Below, piece by piece: positions 1 through 8,295 of a DNA stretch of 64,000 nucleotides; within the stretch, counting starts at the first letter, position 1; the number at the start of each line of letters is the position of its first letter. The notes beneath the pieces are model-generated. The model had not been told where the DNA came from and did no database searches. It was given only the letters and a program-made list of their open reading frames with translations. The position numbers and the translations under genes are program-made. This DNA is from Dictyobacter vulcani. Lineage in GTDB: Bacteria > Chloroflexota > Ktedonobacteria > Ktedonobacterales > Ktedonobacteraceae. The stretch lies in contig NZ_BKZW01000001.1 in assembly GCF_008974265.1 (NCBI RefSeq), positions 2,480,001 to 2,544,000 on the forward strand, written 5' to 3'.

Positions 1-1
1 G

Positions 2-739
2 GGAACCCTGATTAATTTTGCGACGGTGATGGTGGGAGGTGTACTGGGACTACTCATAGGCGAGCGTTTGCCTGAACGTATTAAAACGATTGTGATTGCT
101 GCGATTGGCTTGATTACGGTGGTGATGGGGATCTCTTCTGGCATCTCAACTAAAAATGCTTTGATTCCATTGCTGGCCCTGGTGATTGGCTCTGTAATTG
201 GGGAATTGATAAATATCGATAAAGGTATCAATTGGCTGGGAGATTGGTTGAAGAAGCGCTTTAGCCGTGCCGATAGTCCACAAAATTTTACGACGGCTTT
301 TGTGATTGCCAGCTTACAGTTCTGTGTGGGACCCCTGACGATTCTGGGCTCAATTAATGATGGTCTGACGGGCGATTATCGCTTGCTGGCTATCAAGGCT
401 GTGCTGGATGGTTTCTCGGCTATTATTTTTGCCAGTAGTTTTGGTGTTGGTACCCTTTTTGCTGGCGCCACCATTTTACTGGTGCAGGGGAGCATTTCAC
501 TGTTAGCAGGACTGGTAAAGCCGTTGCTTGTTTCTGATCCTCATTTGAGTATGGCGCAGCAGCCGCGCGTGGTTGAATTGGCGGCTGTGGGTGGGGTGAT
601 TCTGGTTGGCCTGGCCTTAAATATTTTGGATATTAAACGTATCAAAGTCGCCAATATGTTGCCCGCGCTGTTCGTTGCTCCATTGATCGTCGCACTACTC
701 AATATTTTTGGTATCCCGATCAATTTTGGTCTGGGTTGA
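2..739 (+). CDS. DUF554 family membrane protein (5' truncated by window)
   Basis: The reading frame is open to the left edge, and the residues before the first internal GTG (26) and ATG (29) read GTLINFATVMVGG. This matches the usual N-terminus of the DUF554 (YdfK-like) family, so the true start lies just outside the window. About 245 residues are visible, with several hydrophobic segments, Gly-rich helices (GGVLGLLIGERLPER) and a conserved central block around LQFCVGPLTILGSINDG. The family consists of integral membrane proteins of unknown function, possibly transporters; no substrate can be inferred. The gene ends about 105 bp before the PHP gene, with no clear terminator between them. Confidence 0.85.
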   Translation, partial: GTLINFATVMVGGVLGLLIGERLPERIKTIVIAAIGLITVVMGISSGISTKNALIPLLALVIGSVIGELINIDKGINWLGDWLKKRFSRADSPQNFTTAFVIASLQFCVGPLTILGSINDGLTGDYRLLAIKAVLDGFSAIIFASSFGVGTLFAGATILLVQGSISLLAGLVKPLLVSDPHLSMAQQPRVVELAAVGGVILVGLALNILDIKRIKVANMLPALFVAPLIVALLNIFGIPINFGLG

Positions 740-846
740 TCGCAGGTACTGTGTCCCTATGTACTCAGGTGCCGGGTGGCATAAAGGTCATCTTGTGGTA
801 CGATGATAGCAAAGGATAGTGATTTTTCTCTTAAAAGGAGTTCATC

Positions 847-1725
847 TTGGCTCGTCTAACCAGTAATGTAACATTACATCCCGATTCTTCTATTGATCTT
901 CATATGCATACAACTTATAGTGATGGACGCTGGCCAGCTCAACAGGTGATTGATTTTCTGGCAAAAGAAAAATTCGATCTGATTGCTGTAACTGATCATG
1001 ATCGTGTGGATAAAGTTGCTGAAATACAGGCCCTCGGCGCTGCGCAGCAGCTAGCCGTTCTCTCGGGTGTTGAAATGAGCACCAAGTGGAATGGACCCGT
1101 TGGCAATGGCCGCATGGGTGATATGCTCTGCTACGGCTTTGATCCTGAAAATAATGTGCTGGCTCCTGTGGCTGAAAAGATAGCTCGGATGCAGCTTGAA
1201 AATACTCATGAGGTCAATGAAAATTTGCGTCGTCAGGGCTATGATTTTCCTCGGCAGGAGGAATTGCTGGCTGCGCATGGTGGCAAACTCCGTTTCCCGG
1301 TAGATAATGCTATGCTCTTGCGTGAACATGGCCATGTGCCAAGCTGGCAGGCAGGCATCCAAAAGATGCGGGAAGCAGGCTTTCAATCGATCCGTTCAGA
1401 TATGGCTGAGACCGTAGATGCCGTACATCGCAGCGGTGGTGTCTGTTTGATTGCTCATCCAGGACGCCGTGAGAATGGCTTTACCTTTTATGATACGGCC
1501 TTATTGGATCAATTGCGGGCCGAAATTGCCATCGATGGTATCGAAATGTACCATCCTTACCATAGCCAGGAAATGGTTAAAGTCTATCTGGAATATGTAG
1601 AAAAGCATGATTTGTTGGGCACCACCGGCTCGGATTCCCACTGCATTCCGGGACGTATGCCTATGAAATATCGCGCTGAGATTAGCCGTCGCTTCCTTGA
1701 GCGTGTCGGTGTACACGTTGAATAA
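847..1725 (+). CDS. PHP-domain metal-dependent phosphoesterase
   Basis: This is a 292-residue protein. The start is TTG at 847, chosen because AAAAGGAG lies 6-12 bases upstream and no better start follows. PHP (polymerase and histidinol phosphatase) metal-binding motifs are complete: DLHMHTTYSDG near residue 18, TDHD near 50, GVEMS near 74, IAHPGR near 201 and GSDSH near 262. Family members are trinuclear-metal phosphoesterases such as RNase AM/TrpH-like 3',5'-nucleotide phosphatases. A TrpH-like role is plausible, but the substrate is not shown by the sequence. It is followed by a long perfect hairpin and faces a convergent gene. Confidence 0.85.
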   Translation: MARLTSNVTLHPDSSIDLHMHTTYSDGRWPAQQVIDFLAKEKFDLIAVTDHDRVDKVAEIQALGAAQQLAVLSGVEMSTKWNGPVGNGRMGDMLCYGFDPENNVLAPVAEKIARMQLENTHEVNENLRRQGYDFPRQEELLAAHGGKLRFPVDNAMLLREHGHVPSWQAGIQKMREAGFQSIRSDMAETVDAVHRSGGVCLIAHPGRRENGFTFYDTALLDQLRAEIAIDGIEMYHPYHSQEMVKVYLEYVEKHDLLGTTGSDSHCIPGRMPMKYRAEISRRFLERVGVHVE

Positions 1726-1737
1726 TGGCTAACAAAA

Positions 1738-1787
1738 GACGGTAGCCAGCATGTTGAGAGAGGATAAACAACATGCTGGCTACCGTC
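1738..1787. terminator. 19-bp perfect hairpin between convergent genes
   Basis: Positions 1738-1756 are exactly complementary to 1769-1787, with a 12-base loop. It lies between the PHP gene (+) and the YflT-domain gene (-), so it could end transcription from both sides. There is no T tract, so intrinsic termination is uncertain. Confidence 0.6.
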
Positions 1788-1840
1788 AGACCCTCTGGTC
1801 TTCTGTTGGGATCTTTAAAGGTTGTGCTTAACTACAATCG

Positions 1841-2608
1841 TTAACGACCAAAGTTCTCGTTATCATTTCTCTGCATGCGCTCGCGGTTCTGGCGCTCCTC
1901 TTCAGTAACGCGATGCAGACGATCCATATTAGTCTCCTGGCCATTGTAGGCAGTGGCATCAGCACCTGAGTTCTGTCCACCATTATAACCCTGCTGATTG
2001 GCATTGCTATAGTTGGGATCGTTATACTGTTGCTGGTTAGCATTGCCATACTGTTGTTGCTGATTGGCATTGCTATAATTGGGATCATTGTACTGCTGCT
2101 GATTAGCATTGCCATACTGCTGCTGTTGATCGGCATTATAGTTGTTGGTGTTAGCATAACCCTGCTGATTGGCATTGTTATAGGTGCTGTTCTGATAGTT
2201 TGCTGGCTGATTGGCTGGATTTTGCATGGGATCGTTGTTATTGTTATATCCAGCAGTCTGTGGGGTCGCATCCGCTGTGGTGCTGACATTCGGATCAGCG
2301 TTAATGCCCGTAGCACCATTCGCGCTGAGGATACTCGCGGCTTCCTGATCACGGCCATCGGCACGGACAGAAACGATGTGTTGTCCTGCCTGGTAGGCAT
2401 TTTGATAGTAGCCAGCGTGTTCCTGGGCGACGCCGAGTTTGACCAGTTCTTCATGCAGGTTGGTCTCAGTGGTCTGGCCGGTTGTATTCGCGAAGCCTAA
2501 CTGCTCACGGGAAAAGCCTGCGTCGTGTAGTTGTGTGATGGCCTGCCTGGCCGCCTCTTCGTTCTGGAACACTCCTACGACGAGTGGATTTTGAGTAGTA
2601 TTATTCAT
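1841..2608 (-). CDS. YflT-domain stress protein with Asn/Gln/Tyr-rich tail
   Basis: This is a 255-residue protein starting at ATG 2608, preceded by AAAGGGAAC. The frame is open further upstream but without a supported start. Residues 8 to about 100 form a general-stress-protein 17M/YflT-type domain (VVGVFQNEEAARQAITQLHD, then QLGFAN, then GQHIVSVRADGR). The C-terminal half is low complexity, rich in Asn, Gln and Tyr, with a tandem repeat of 22 residues (66 bp, twice, at 1994-2125). The last ~30 residues are charged. The YflT domain occurs in general stress proteins, but its biochemical role is unknown. A second gene with the same N-terminal domain lies directly upstream on the same strand, consistent with duplication. 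Predicted cytoplasmic, with no signal peptide. Confidence 0.8.
   Translation of the reverse strand: MNNTTQNPLVVGVFQNEEAARQAITQLHDAGFSREQLGFANTTGQTTETNLHEELVKLGVAQEHAGYYQNAYQAGQHIVSVRADGRDQEAASILSANGATGINADPNVSTTADATPQTAGYNNNNDPMQNPANQPANYQNSTYNNANQQGYANTNNYNADQQQQYGNANQQQYNDPNYSNANQQQQYGNANQQQYNDPNYSNANQQGYNGGQNSGADATAYNGQETNMDRLHRVTEEERQNRERMQRNDNENFGR
1994..2125 (-). repeat. 66-bp tandem repeat, two units, inside the YflT gene
   Basis: Unit 1 (1994-2059) and unit 2 (2060-2125) are near-identical in-frame 66-bp repeats that encode the QQQYGNANQQQYNDPNYSNAN-type block of the prion-like tail. Differences are mostly silent third-position changes. Confidence 0.85.
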
Positions 2609-2860
2609 AGCTCTGTTCCCTTTCTTCTTGTTGTGTTTTATATCACCTACAAGGTTGGTGGAACCTTGCTTTTTTTCTTTAAAGCATGCTCTACATACAC
2701 AGGTGTTACGGACTACAGAGCTGAATAGTGTCAATATAAGCACAACCATAGTGATCCACACTACTCTCTAACTTGCCATAATGTAGCCATTTTGCAGAAA
2801 TGTGCAGTCTGGTCTTAAGCGGCAGCGACGGCCGTTTTATGGCTATCACTGGCAATATAA

Positions 2861-2907
2861 AGTATCCCTACCTTTTCCAATTCATTACTGAAAAAGGTAG
2901 GGATACT
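2861..2907 (-). terminator. 16-bp hairpin downstream of second YflT-domain gene
   Basis: Positions 2861-2876 are perfectly complementary to 2892-2907 (15-base loop). The hairpin lies 25 bases past the stop codon of the gene ending at 2933. On the minus strand it is followed by a short T-rich stretch. It separates the two stress-protein genes, so they are probably transcribed independently. The remainder of 2609-2932 shows no gene. Confidence 0.65.
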
Positions 2908-2932
2908 ATTCTAATGTTGACAGATGTTTATG

Positions 2933-3928
2933 TTAAGGATTTAGCGTATTGTCTGGTCCACTACTGGCACGCTTATCATCGATCGGAAGTTTTTCATCGA
3001 TAAAATCTTTAACGCGGTCGAGTGGGTTCTTCAAGCCTGGCTTACTATCAGGACGTACATTCTTTGAGGCTTCAGCGGCATTATCAGGACGTATTTCTTC
3101 ACGTCGGACATCTTCCTGAATGCGCTGGCTTCCTTGTATCGGGCGTCCACTGATGTCTACTTCCTCTGACATCCTGGTTTCTCTGATGACATCAACCTTT
3201 TCTTCACCCACAGGAACATTCATCGACGTATTTTCATCCTGTGGTGCTTTTGCAATCTGTTCTTTACTCACTGACGGTTGTGCTGGATAGGCTTCCTGGG
3301 GAGGCTGTTCTTTACTTACTGACGGTTGTGCTGGATAGACTTCTTTTTGGTCGCGTGTGCCATAGGTGCTGGCCGCGGCTCCAGTTGCGCTCCCAAAAGC
3401 GGGTGCGTTATCGGCTTTGGTTGGCTCTGGAGCTTTGTAAGTAGGTGCGTTTTCAGGTTGATTGCTGATTGGCGCTCCATAAGCAGGTTGATTGCTAGCT
3501 GCGGAACCATAAGCGGGTGGGTTTTCAGTAGGTGCATTGTAAGCAGGTGGAGGAGCGGGCTGATTGCTGACTGCACCAGCGTTATCGGCTCTCGCTTGAT
3601 TAGCTGCGGTTGCTGTACCACCTCTTTCTTCCATCGCCCCATAGCGTCGTAAGATCGCAATCACCTCTGTTTCTCGCTGTCTTGCATCTACCGAGACAAT
3701 GGGATGGCCAGCGTTATACTGGTTGTCATAATAGGTAGCCGCATCAGCAGAAACACCCAGATTCATGAGATCTCTTCGTAAACTAGAGGTTGCTGCATTG
3801 CTATCCCGACACGCAAACCCTAGCTGATCCTTGTCCAATCCTAATTGCAGCAATTCATCTAACGCATGTTTCGCATCTACATCTCGATCGAAGACACCGA
3901 TGGCTAACTGGTTGTAGTTGGTTGTCAC
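2933..3928 (-). CDS. YflT-domain stress protein with Pro/Ala-rich linker and charged C-terminus
   Basis: This is a 331-residue protein. Residues 7-100 form a YflT-type domain (LAIGVFDRDVDAKHALDELL, QLGFACRD, GHPIVSVDAR) clearly paralogous to the next gene downstream. Residues ~110-215 are a Pro/Ala/Tyr/Gln-rich linker with internal repeats (PAYGSA/PAYGAP; YPAQPSVSKEQ twice). From ~235 the segment NVPVGEEKVDVIRETRMSEE resembles the YsnF/AvaK (DUF2382) stress-domain pattern, though diverged. The combination of YflT and YsnF-like parts fits a stress-associated protein of unknown mechanism. The start ATG 3928 has AAAGGAAAAAG upstream. Function beyond 'stress-associated' cannot be assigned. Confidence 0.8.
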   Translation of the reverse strand: MTTNYNQLAIGVFDRDVDAKHALDELLQLGLDKDQLGFACRDSNAATSSLRRDLMNLGVSADAATYYDNQYNAGHPIVSVDARQRETEVIAILRRYGAMEERGGTATAANQARADNAGAVSNQPAPPPAYNAPTENPPAYGSAASNQPAYGAPISNQPENAPTYKAPEPTKADNAPAFGSATGAAASTYGTRDQKEVYPAQPSVSKEQPPQEAYPAQPSVSKEQIAKAPQDENTSMNVPVGEEKVDVIRETRMSEEVDISGRPIQGSQRIQEDVRREEIRPDNAAEASKNVRPDSKPGLKNPLDRVKDFIDEKLPIDDKRASSGPDNTLNP

Positions 3929-4159
3929 TGCTTTTTCCTTTCTCTATATATGTCAGAGAATCAGTTTTTCGGGACGCTGGACAGCACATTGCTATGCTTA
4001 CTTTAAGCTGATCAACTACTGCTATCTTCTCCTTATCTTGTGGCTGTTACACGAACGGATTTGCCAGTGTGTTACTAATAGATAGCCTGTCATCAAAATT
4101 CAGGGTAATGATTTATGTGTATATGGGATGGGGATTGTTCAACCGGAGGAGTTCTCCAA

Positions 4160-4197
4160 CGTACCGGCAGCGCTCGTCGCCAATATGTTTCGTTGAA
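4160..4197. repeat. short module also found at 18544-18581
   Basis: This 38-base stretch matches 18544-18581 at 31 of 38 positions, including the shared core CCAATATGTTTCGTT. Its first 22 bases also match 18605-18626 at 20 positions. It lies just left of the large palindromic element, so the repeated unit is probably longer than the palindrome alone. Confidence 0.55.
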
Positions 4198-4219
4198 GCG
4201 CTTTTGTGGCCATAAAAAT

Positions 4220-4563
4220 AGTCCGTGGAGAGGGCGCCACACGCGGAGGCCAGCATGCGGCGTGATGGTGGAGCGAGGGGCTCAACGAGCAGCGCATGCC
4301 TGTGGCGCCTACACCGCGACGGATCCTGTTTCGTGATCCTCTCCGAGAAGGTACGGGGAGGATCCACGCGCTTACCCGCCACGTTGCTGTGCGAGCAGGC
4401 AACGGCACACACGATCCCTGTAGGCGCCACAGCACTGCGAGTCGTGCTTGCACGCTGGCCTGCGCAAACGTCGCAGGGCGGCCTCCGCGTGTGGCGCCCT
4501 CTCCACGTACACCTTGCTTGCTGGTCACGTCGAACCATCTCTCAACGTCTCGCTAACCGAAAG
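4220..4563. repeat. palindromic structured repeat element, copy 1
   Basis: This ~344-bp element recurs at 19070-19415 with roughly 85-90 % identity by eye. It has nested inverted repeats: an outer perfect 28-bp stem (4224-4251 with 4480-4507), an inner perfect 14-bp stem (4300-4313 with 4429-4442) and a hairpin (4335-4344 with 4355-4364, one G-T pair). In the second copy one outer-stem pair changes from G-C to C-G on both sides, so pairing is kept. The central hairpin tolerates extra G-U pairs, which hints at an RNA fold. It could be a non-coding RNA, a mobile palindromic element, or both. The open frames across it show no recognisable protein. Its right edge overlaps the end of purN. Confidence 0.75.
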
Positions 4564-5259
4564 GTCGCAGCGGCAAGTGCTGCCGCTACATGGGGGGTGT
4601 TGGCTATGTGCGCGTACTGCTTCGACGATCAGGCGGTGTTCCTGGATTTTGAGCTTTTCGTGGAGACTATCGGCGGTATCTCCTTCCTCTATGGTGATCT
4701 CGGCCCGACCAATTACCGGGCCAGCATCAACTTCAGGAATGACATAGTGGACGGTGCTGCCTGTCACTTTTATGCCTCTTTCCAGGGCTTGCTCAACCAC
4801 ATGCAGGCCACGCAGTGCGGGTATGATGCTACCATCGCTGGTGGTATAGGTGTCTCTGCCATCATCTGGCAGGAGTGCAGGATGCAGATTGATCATGCGC
4901 TGTGGAAATTGAGCGGTAAAGTTCGCGCTCAAGATGCGCATCCAGCCTGCAAGTACCACCAGATCAGCCTGGAAGAGTTGAATCAGCGAAGCGATCTTCT
5001 CTTCTGCCTCTTCGCGCTTTTTCCAGGGAATATAGGCGACAGGAAGCTTATGCTTGAGTGCTCTTTGCAGTCCATAGGCATGCGCTTTGTTGCTGATCAC
5101 CAGCGCGATTTCTACGCCTGGCAACTGCTGATTTTCAATGGCGTCTATCAGCGCTTGCAGATTGCTCCCGCTGCCAGAAATAAGGACCGCCAAACGCAAT
5201 GGCGCGTCCGACCTCTGTCCCGAGTAACTCTGATTTGTACCGTGTTCGATACCGCTCAT
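4525..5259 (-). CDS. purN: phosphoribosylglycinamide formyltransferase
   Basis: PurN transfers the formyl group of 10-formyl-THF to GAR in de novo purine synthesis. The 244-residue protein has the family hallmarks: LAVLISGSGSNLQALIDAI near residue 23, INLHPALLP (catalytic Asn-His) near 123, and TGSTVHYVIPEVDAGPVI with the catalytic Asp near 170-180. The start is ATG 5259 with AAAGGA 10-15 bases upstream, 29 bp after purD. The recognisable domain ends near residue 218 (LIVEAVRAHSQ). The last ~12 codons and the stop lie inside the right edge of the palindromic repeat, so the C-terminus has probably been replaced or extended by that element. Confidence 0.92.
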   Translation of the reverse strand: MSGIEHGTNQSYSGQRSDAPLRLAVLISGSGSNLQALIDAIENQQLPGVEIALVISNKAHAYGLQRALKHKLPVAYIPWKKREEAEEKIASLIQLFQADLVVLAGWMRILSANFTAQFPQRMINLHPALLPDDGRDTYTTSDGSIIPALRGLHVVEQALERGIKVTGSTVHYVIPEVDAGPVIGRAEITIEEGDTADSLHEKLKIQEHRLIVEAVRAHSQHPPCSGSTCRCDLSVSETLRDGST

Positions 5260-5288
5260 CCCTTGTAGTCCTTTTCGTCCCCTTGAAA

Positions 5289-6569
5289 TTATTGTTTGCT
5301 TACTGCGTCCAGTCCACGATGGGCAATATCTTTGCGATAGTGCATGCCCTCGAATGAGATATAGCTGGCGGCCTCATAGGCACGATCAACCGCTTCCTGT
5401 AAGCTGGTACCACGCGCGACAACGCTCAGTACACGGCCTCCAGCGGTGACGAGTTGATCATCCTTCATGGCTGTACCAGCATGGAAGACATGGACGTTGT
5501 CAAGTTTATTGGCCTCTTCTACACCTGTGATCGGAATGCCCGAATTATATCTACCAGGATAGCCACCGGAGGCGAGTGTCAGGCTGACCGCTGAGCCTGG
5601 ATGCCACAGGGTCTGGGGATCAATGGTCTTGCCGTGACCGAACTCCAGGATGTTCAGTACATCTGCTTTCAGCAGGAGCATAAAGGCCTGGGTCTCTGGA
5701 TCTCCGAAGCGTGTATTGTGCTCGATGACCATCGGACCTCTGGCGGTGAGCATGATATTTGAGTAGAGCACGCCGGTGAAGTCGATGCCGTCATTCTTCA
5801 TGGCGTGAAGGGTGGCATCAACGATCTGTTTGTAGATCTGCTCACTCTGGGCTGCATCTACAAATGGTAACGGTGTAAAGACACCCATACCCCCTGTGTT
5901 CAGTCCTTGATCGTTGTCCAGCGCTCGCTTGTGGTCCTGTGATAGGGCCAGCGGTAAGAAATCGGTGCCATTGCAGATGGCGGTGGCTCCAATCTCATCA
6001 CCTTGCAGATAATCTTCCAGGACCACGATATCTCCGGCTGCTCCGAAGGCACGTTCGACCATCATCTGCTTTAGTGCTTCGTGCGCGGTCTCGCTATCCA
6101 GGGCGACGATTGCGCCTTTGCCGGCGGCATTCCCATCGGCTTTTACCACAATTGGAGCGCCGTGGCTCTCTAGATAGGCTCTGGCCTGTTTGTAATCATT
6201 AAAGGTTTGATGTCCAGCGGTTGGGATGCCAGCTTTAGTCATCAGTTCTTTGGCGAAGGCTTTGCTGCCTTCGAGGGCGGCTCCAGCTTTGACTGGACCA
6301 AAGACGGCCAGTCCGCGCTGGCGGAAGAGGTCGACGATGCCGTCAATGAGGGGAGCTTCAGGTCCGACCACTGTGAAGTCAATCTGCTTATTTTCAACAA
6401 ATGTTGCCAGCTCGTGTAGCTGGCTTACGCCTAATGGCACACGTTCTGCATAGGGAAGCATACCTGGATTACCCGGGGCGGCGTAGATCTTGCTGATACG
6501 TGGGCTCTGAGCTAGCTTCCAGACCAGTGCATGCTCACGTGCGCCAGATCCAATAACGAGTACGCGCAT
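5289..6569 (-). CDS. purD: phosphoribosylamine-glycine ligase (GAR synthetase)
   Basis: This is the ATP-grasp enzyme joining phosphoribosylamine and glycine, step 2 of de novo purine synthesis. The protein is 426 residues, the normal family length. ATG 6569 was chosen because MRVLVIGSGAREHAL is the standard N-terminus and GGAGG sits 9-10 bases upstream; the open frame runs 24 codons further without support. Visible features: PGNPGM near 33, VVGPEAPL near 66, KADGNAAGKGA (nucleotide-binding lid) near 146, MGVFTPLPF near 228 and EHNTRFGDPETQ (metal/ATP site) near 286. It lies 162 bp after purF, with an intervening hairpin, and 29 bp before purN. Confidence 0.96.
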   Translation of the reverse strand: MRVLVIGSGAREHALVWKLAQSPRISKIYAAPGNPGMLPYAERVPLGVSQLHELATFVENKQIDFTVVGPEAPLIDGIVDLFRQRGLAVFGPVKAGAALEGSKAFAKELMTKAGIPTAGHQTFNDYKQARAYLESHGAPIVVKADGNAAGKGAIVALDSETAHEALKQMMVERAFGAAGDIVVLEDYLQGDEIGATAICNGTDFLPLALSQDHKRALDNDQGLNTGGMGVFTPLPFVDAAQSEQIYKQIVDATLHAMKNDGIDFTGVLYSNIMLTARGPMVIEHNTRFGDPETQAFMLLLKADVLNILEFGHGKTIDPQTLWHPGSAVSLTLASGGYPGRYNSGIPITGVEEANKLDNVHVFHAGTAMKDDQLVTAGGRVLSVVARGTSLQEAVDRAYEAASYISFEGMHYRKDIAHRGLDAVSKQ

Positions 6570-6632
6570 AACTAAAAACCTCCAATGGATTGTGTGCAAT
6601 CTGCTTCTAACGGAAGTGGAACACATAGGATT

Positions 6633-6670
6633 CCCCTTCACCGGATAGTTTGAGGTATCTGGTGAAGGGG
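6633..6670 (-). terminator. hairpin between purF and purD
   Basis: CCCCTTCACC at 6633-6642 pairs with 6661-6670, and the stem continues inward with two mismatches. It lacks a T tract. In an otherwise tight cluster it could be a weak terminator, a processing site or an mRNA stabiliser separating purF from purDN. Confidence 0.45.
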
Positions 6671-6731
6671 CGTTGTTTGCTAAGTCATGTGATTCAATCC
6701 CGGTCAGGGTTGATCGCTGACTCGTGACTAC

Positions 6732-8228
6732 TTATTGTCCCTTTACGGCTGTGTCGCGCGGAAAAAATGTGATCTGGCTGGTACGGTGTTTGGCTTCTTT
6801 GATGGGATCAAATGGCCAGCCCTGTGTTTCCATACAGCCATAACAGAATTCTTTGTTGAGAAAGTTCAGGGCTGTCTCATCATCTCTTTGTAAGTCTGGG
6901 TGTTCCGCGATTTGAATGGCACGGCCCAGTCCAGCCATACTGACATATCCCAGACTATCTACACCAATGTAATCTGCCACTTCCTGCACACTGCGTCCGG
7001 CTGCGATCAGCTCATCTTCCTGTGGTATATCGATGCCGAAATAGCAGGGATGACGCAGGGGCGGTGCACTGGAGCGCAGGTGGATCTCTTTGACGCCACG
7101 GTTGCGCAGGGCTGAGACCAGGCGTTTCATGGTGTTGCCACGAACAATCGAGTCATCCACGATCACCAGGCGCGCACCCTCGATTTTAGGCTGTACAAAG
7201 TTGAATTTCAGATCAACTTCTAGTTGCCGTAAGCGCTGGTCCGGCTGGATAAAGGTGCGATCGCTATAGCGGTTCTTAATGATGGCCTGGCTGTATGGGA
7301 TGCCTGAAGCGGCGGCATAACCCAGCGCGGCTGGAATGGATGAGTCGGGTACTGGCACTACCAGATCTGCCTCAACAGGATGTTGCCTGGCCAGTTCGCG
7401 GCCCAGGGACTCACGGACATTATAAATATAGGCATCATTCAGACGGCTGGTGGCTTCGGAAAAATAGATATGTTCAAAGACACACAGCGAGGCTTTCTGG
7501 GCTTTGACCAGCAGTTCCGAGTGCATACCATCTTCATCAAAGGTAATGAACTCGCCCGGCTCTACTTCGCGTACATAGGTCGCTCCCATTCGGTCCAGTG
7601 CACAGGACTCTGAGGCGGCGATCCAGCAGTTGCCGATACGACCGATGCAGAGTGGGCGCATACCCCAGGGGTCGCGCATGGCATAGAGCTTGCCTTCGGC
7701 GAGGATGACCAGGCTGTAAGATCCACGCAGGCCCGGAAATACTTCGATCATGCGCTCACGGAAGGTTTTTCCTTGCGTGTAGAGAAGCATGAGGGCAATA
7801 ATTTCACTCTCGGTGGTTGAGAGTAACATCTCTTTTGGGAAGAGTTCACGTAACGTTTCGCCATTGACGATATTGCCGTTGTGGGCCAGGGCAATGGTCT
7901 CGTATTGACCTGTGCGCTCACCAACTACGAACGGACCCGCATTCTCGACACAGCTTGAGCCGGTAGTCGAATAGCGGACGTGTCCGATGCCACAATGGGT
8001 TTCCGGTAGACTCGTGCCAGAATCGCGAAAGACTTCGCGTACTTTGCCCATGCCAACGCGATGAGCTACCTGGCCGTTGTTCGCATAAACGGCCATACCA
8101 GCGCTCTCTTGCCCTCGATGTTGTAAAGCGGTCAATGCCAGGGTGATATAACGCCGCACGTCGAGACTATCGTCGCCCTTTGGCATATAGATCCCTACTA
8201 TTCCGCAAGCGTCGTGTAGTCGCTCCAT
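6732..8228 (-). CDS. purF: amidophosphoribosyltransferase
   Basis: PurF makes 5-phosphoribosylamine from PRPP and glutamine, the committed step of purine synthesis. The protein is 498 residues. The N-terminus MERLHDA-CGIVGIY implies a seven-residue propeptide removed to expose the Cys8 nucleophile (class II glutamine amidotransferase). Residues ~1-240 are the glutaminase. The PRPP-binding signature VIVDDSIVRGNT lies near 354. Cysteines near 242, 388, 440 and 443 (the last two in CYGCMET) fit the [4Fe-4S] form seen in B. subtilis PurF. The start ATG 8228 has GAGGAG 7 bases upstream. The gene is 67 bp downstream of purC. Confidence 0.96.
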   Translation of the reverse strand: MERLHDACGIVGIYMPKGDDSLDVRRYITLALTALQHRGQESAGMAVYANNGQVAHRVGMGKVREVFRDSGTSLPETHCGIGHVRYSTTGSSCVENAGPFVVGERTGQYETIALAHNGNIVNGETLRELFPKEMLLSTTESEIIALMLLYTQGKTFRERMIEVFPGLRGSYSLVILAEGKLYAMRDPWGMRPLCIGRIGNCWIAASESCALDRMGATYVREVEPGEFITFDEDGMHSELLVKAQKASLCVFEHIYFSEATSRLNDAYIYNVRESLGRELARQHPVEADLVVPVPDSSIPAALGYAAASGIPYSQAIIKNRYSDRTFIQPDQRLRQLEVDLKFNFVQPKIEGARLVIVDDSIVRGNTMKRLVSALRNRGVKEIHLRSSAPPLRHPCYFGIDIPQEDELIAAGRSVQEVADYIGVDSLGYVSMAGLGRAIQIAEHPDLQRDDETALNFLNKEFCYGCMETQGWPFDPIKEAKHRTSQITFFPRDTAVKGQ

Positions 8229-8295
8229 ACCAGGCTCCTCGTATTCTGCTTTTGCAAGACATGTAACCTATTCATCAATGATTTTCGGGTCCTTA

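Noticed and set aside
2030..2500. 156-codon hydrophobic plus-strand frame
   Set aside because: It is the antisense of the Asn/Gln-rich repeat; its Ile/Leu/Val runs follow from the repeat composition.
4113..5268. Open frames on both strands over the palindromic element, including a 347-codon plus-strand frame overlapping purN
   Set aside because: They arise from GC-rich palindromic sequence and the shadow of purN, share no protein-like features, and the two copies of the element do not keep the same frame.
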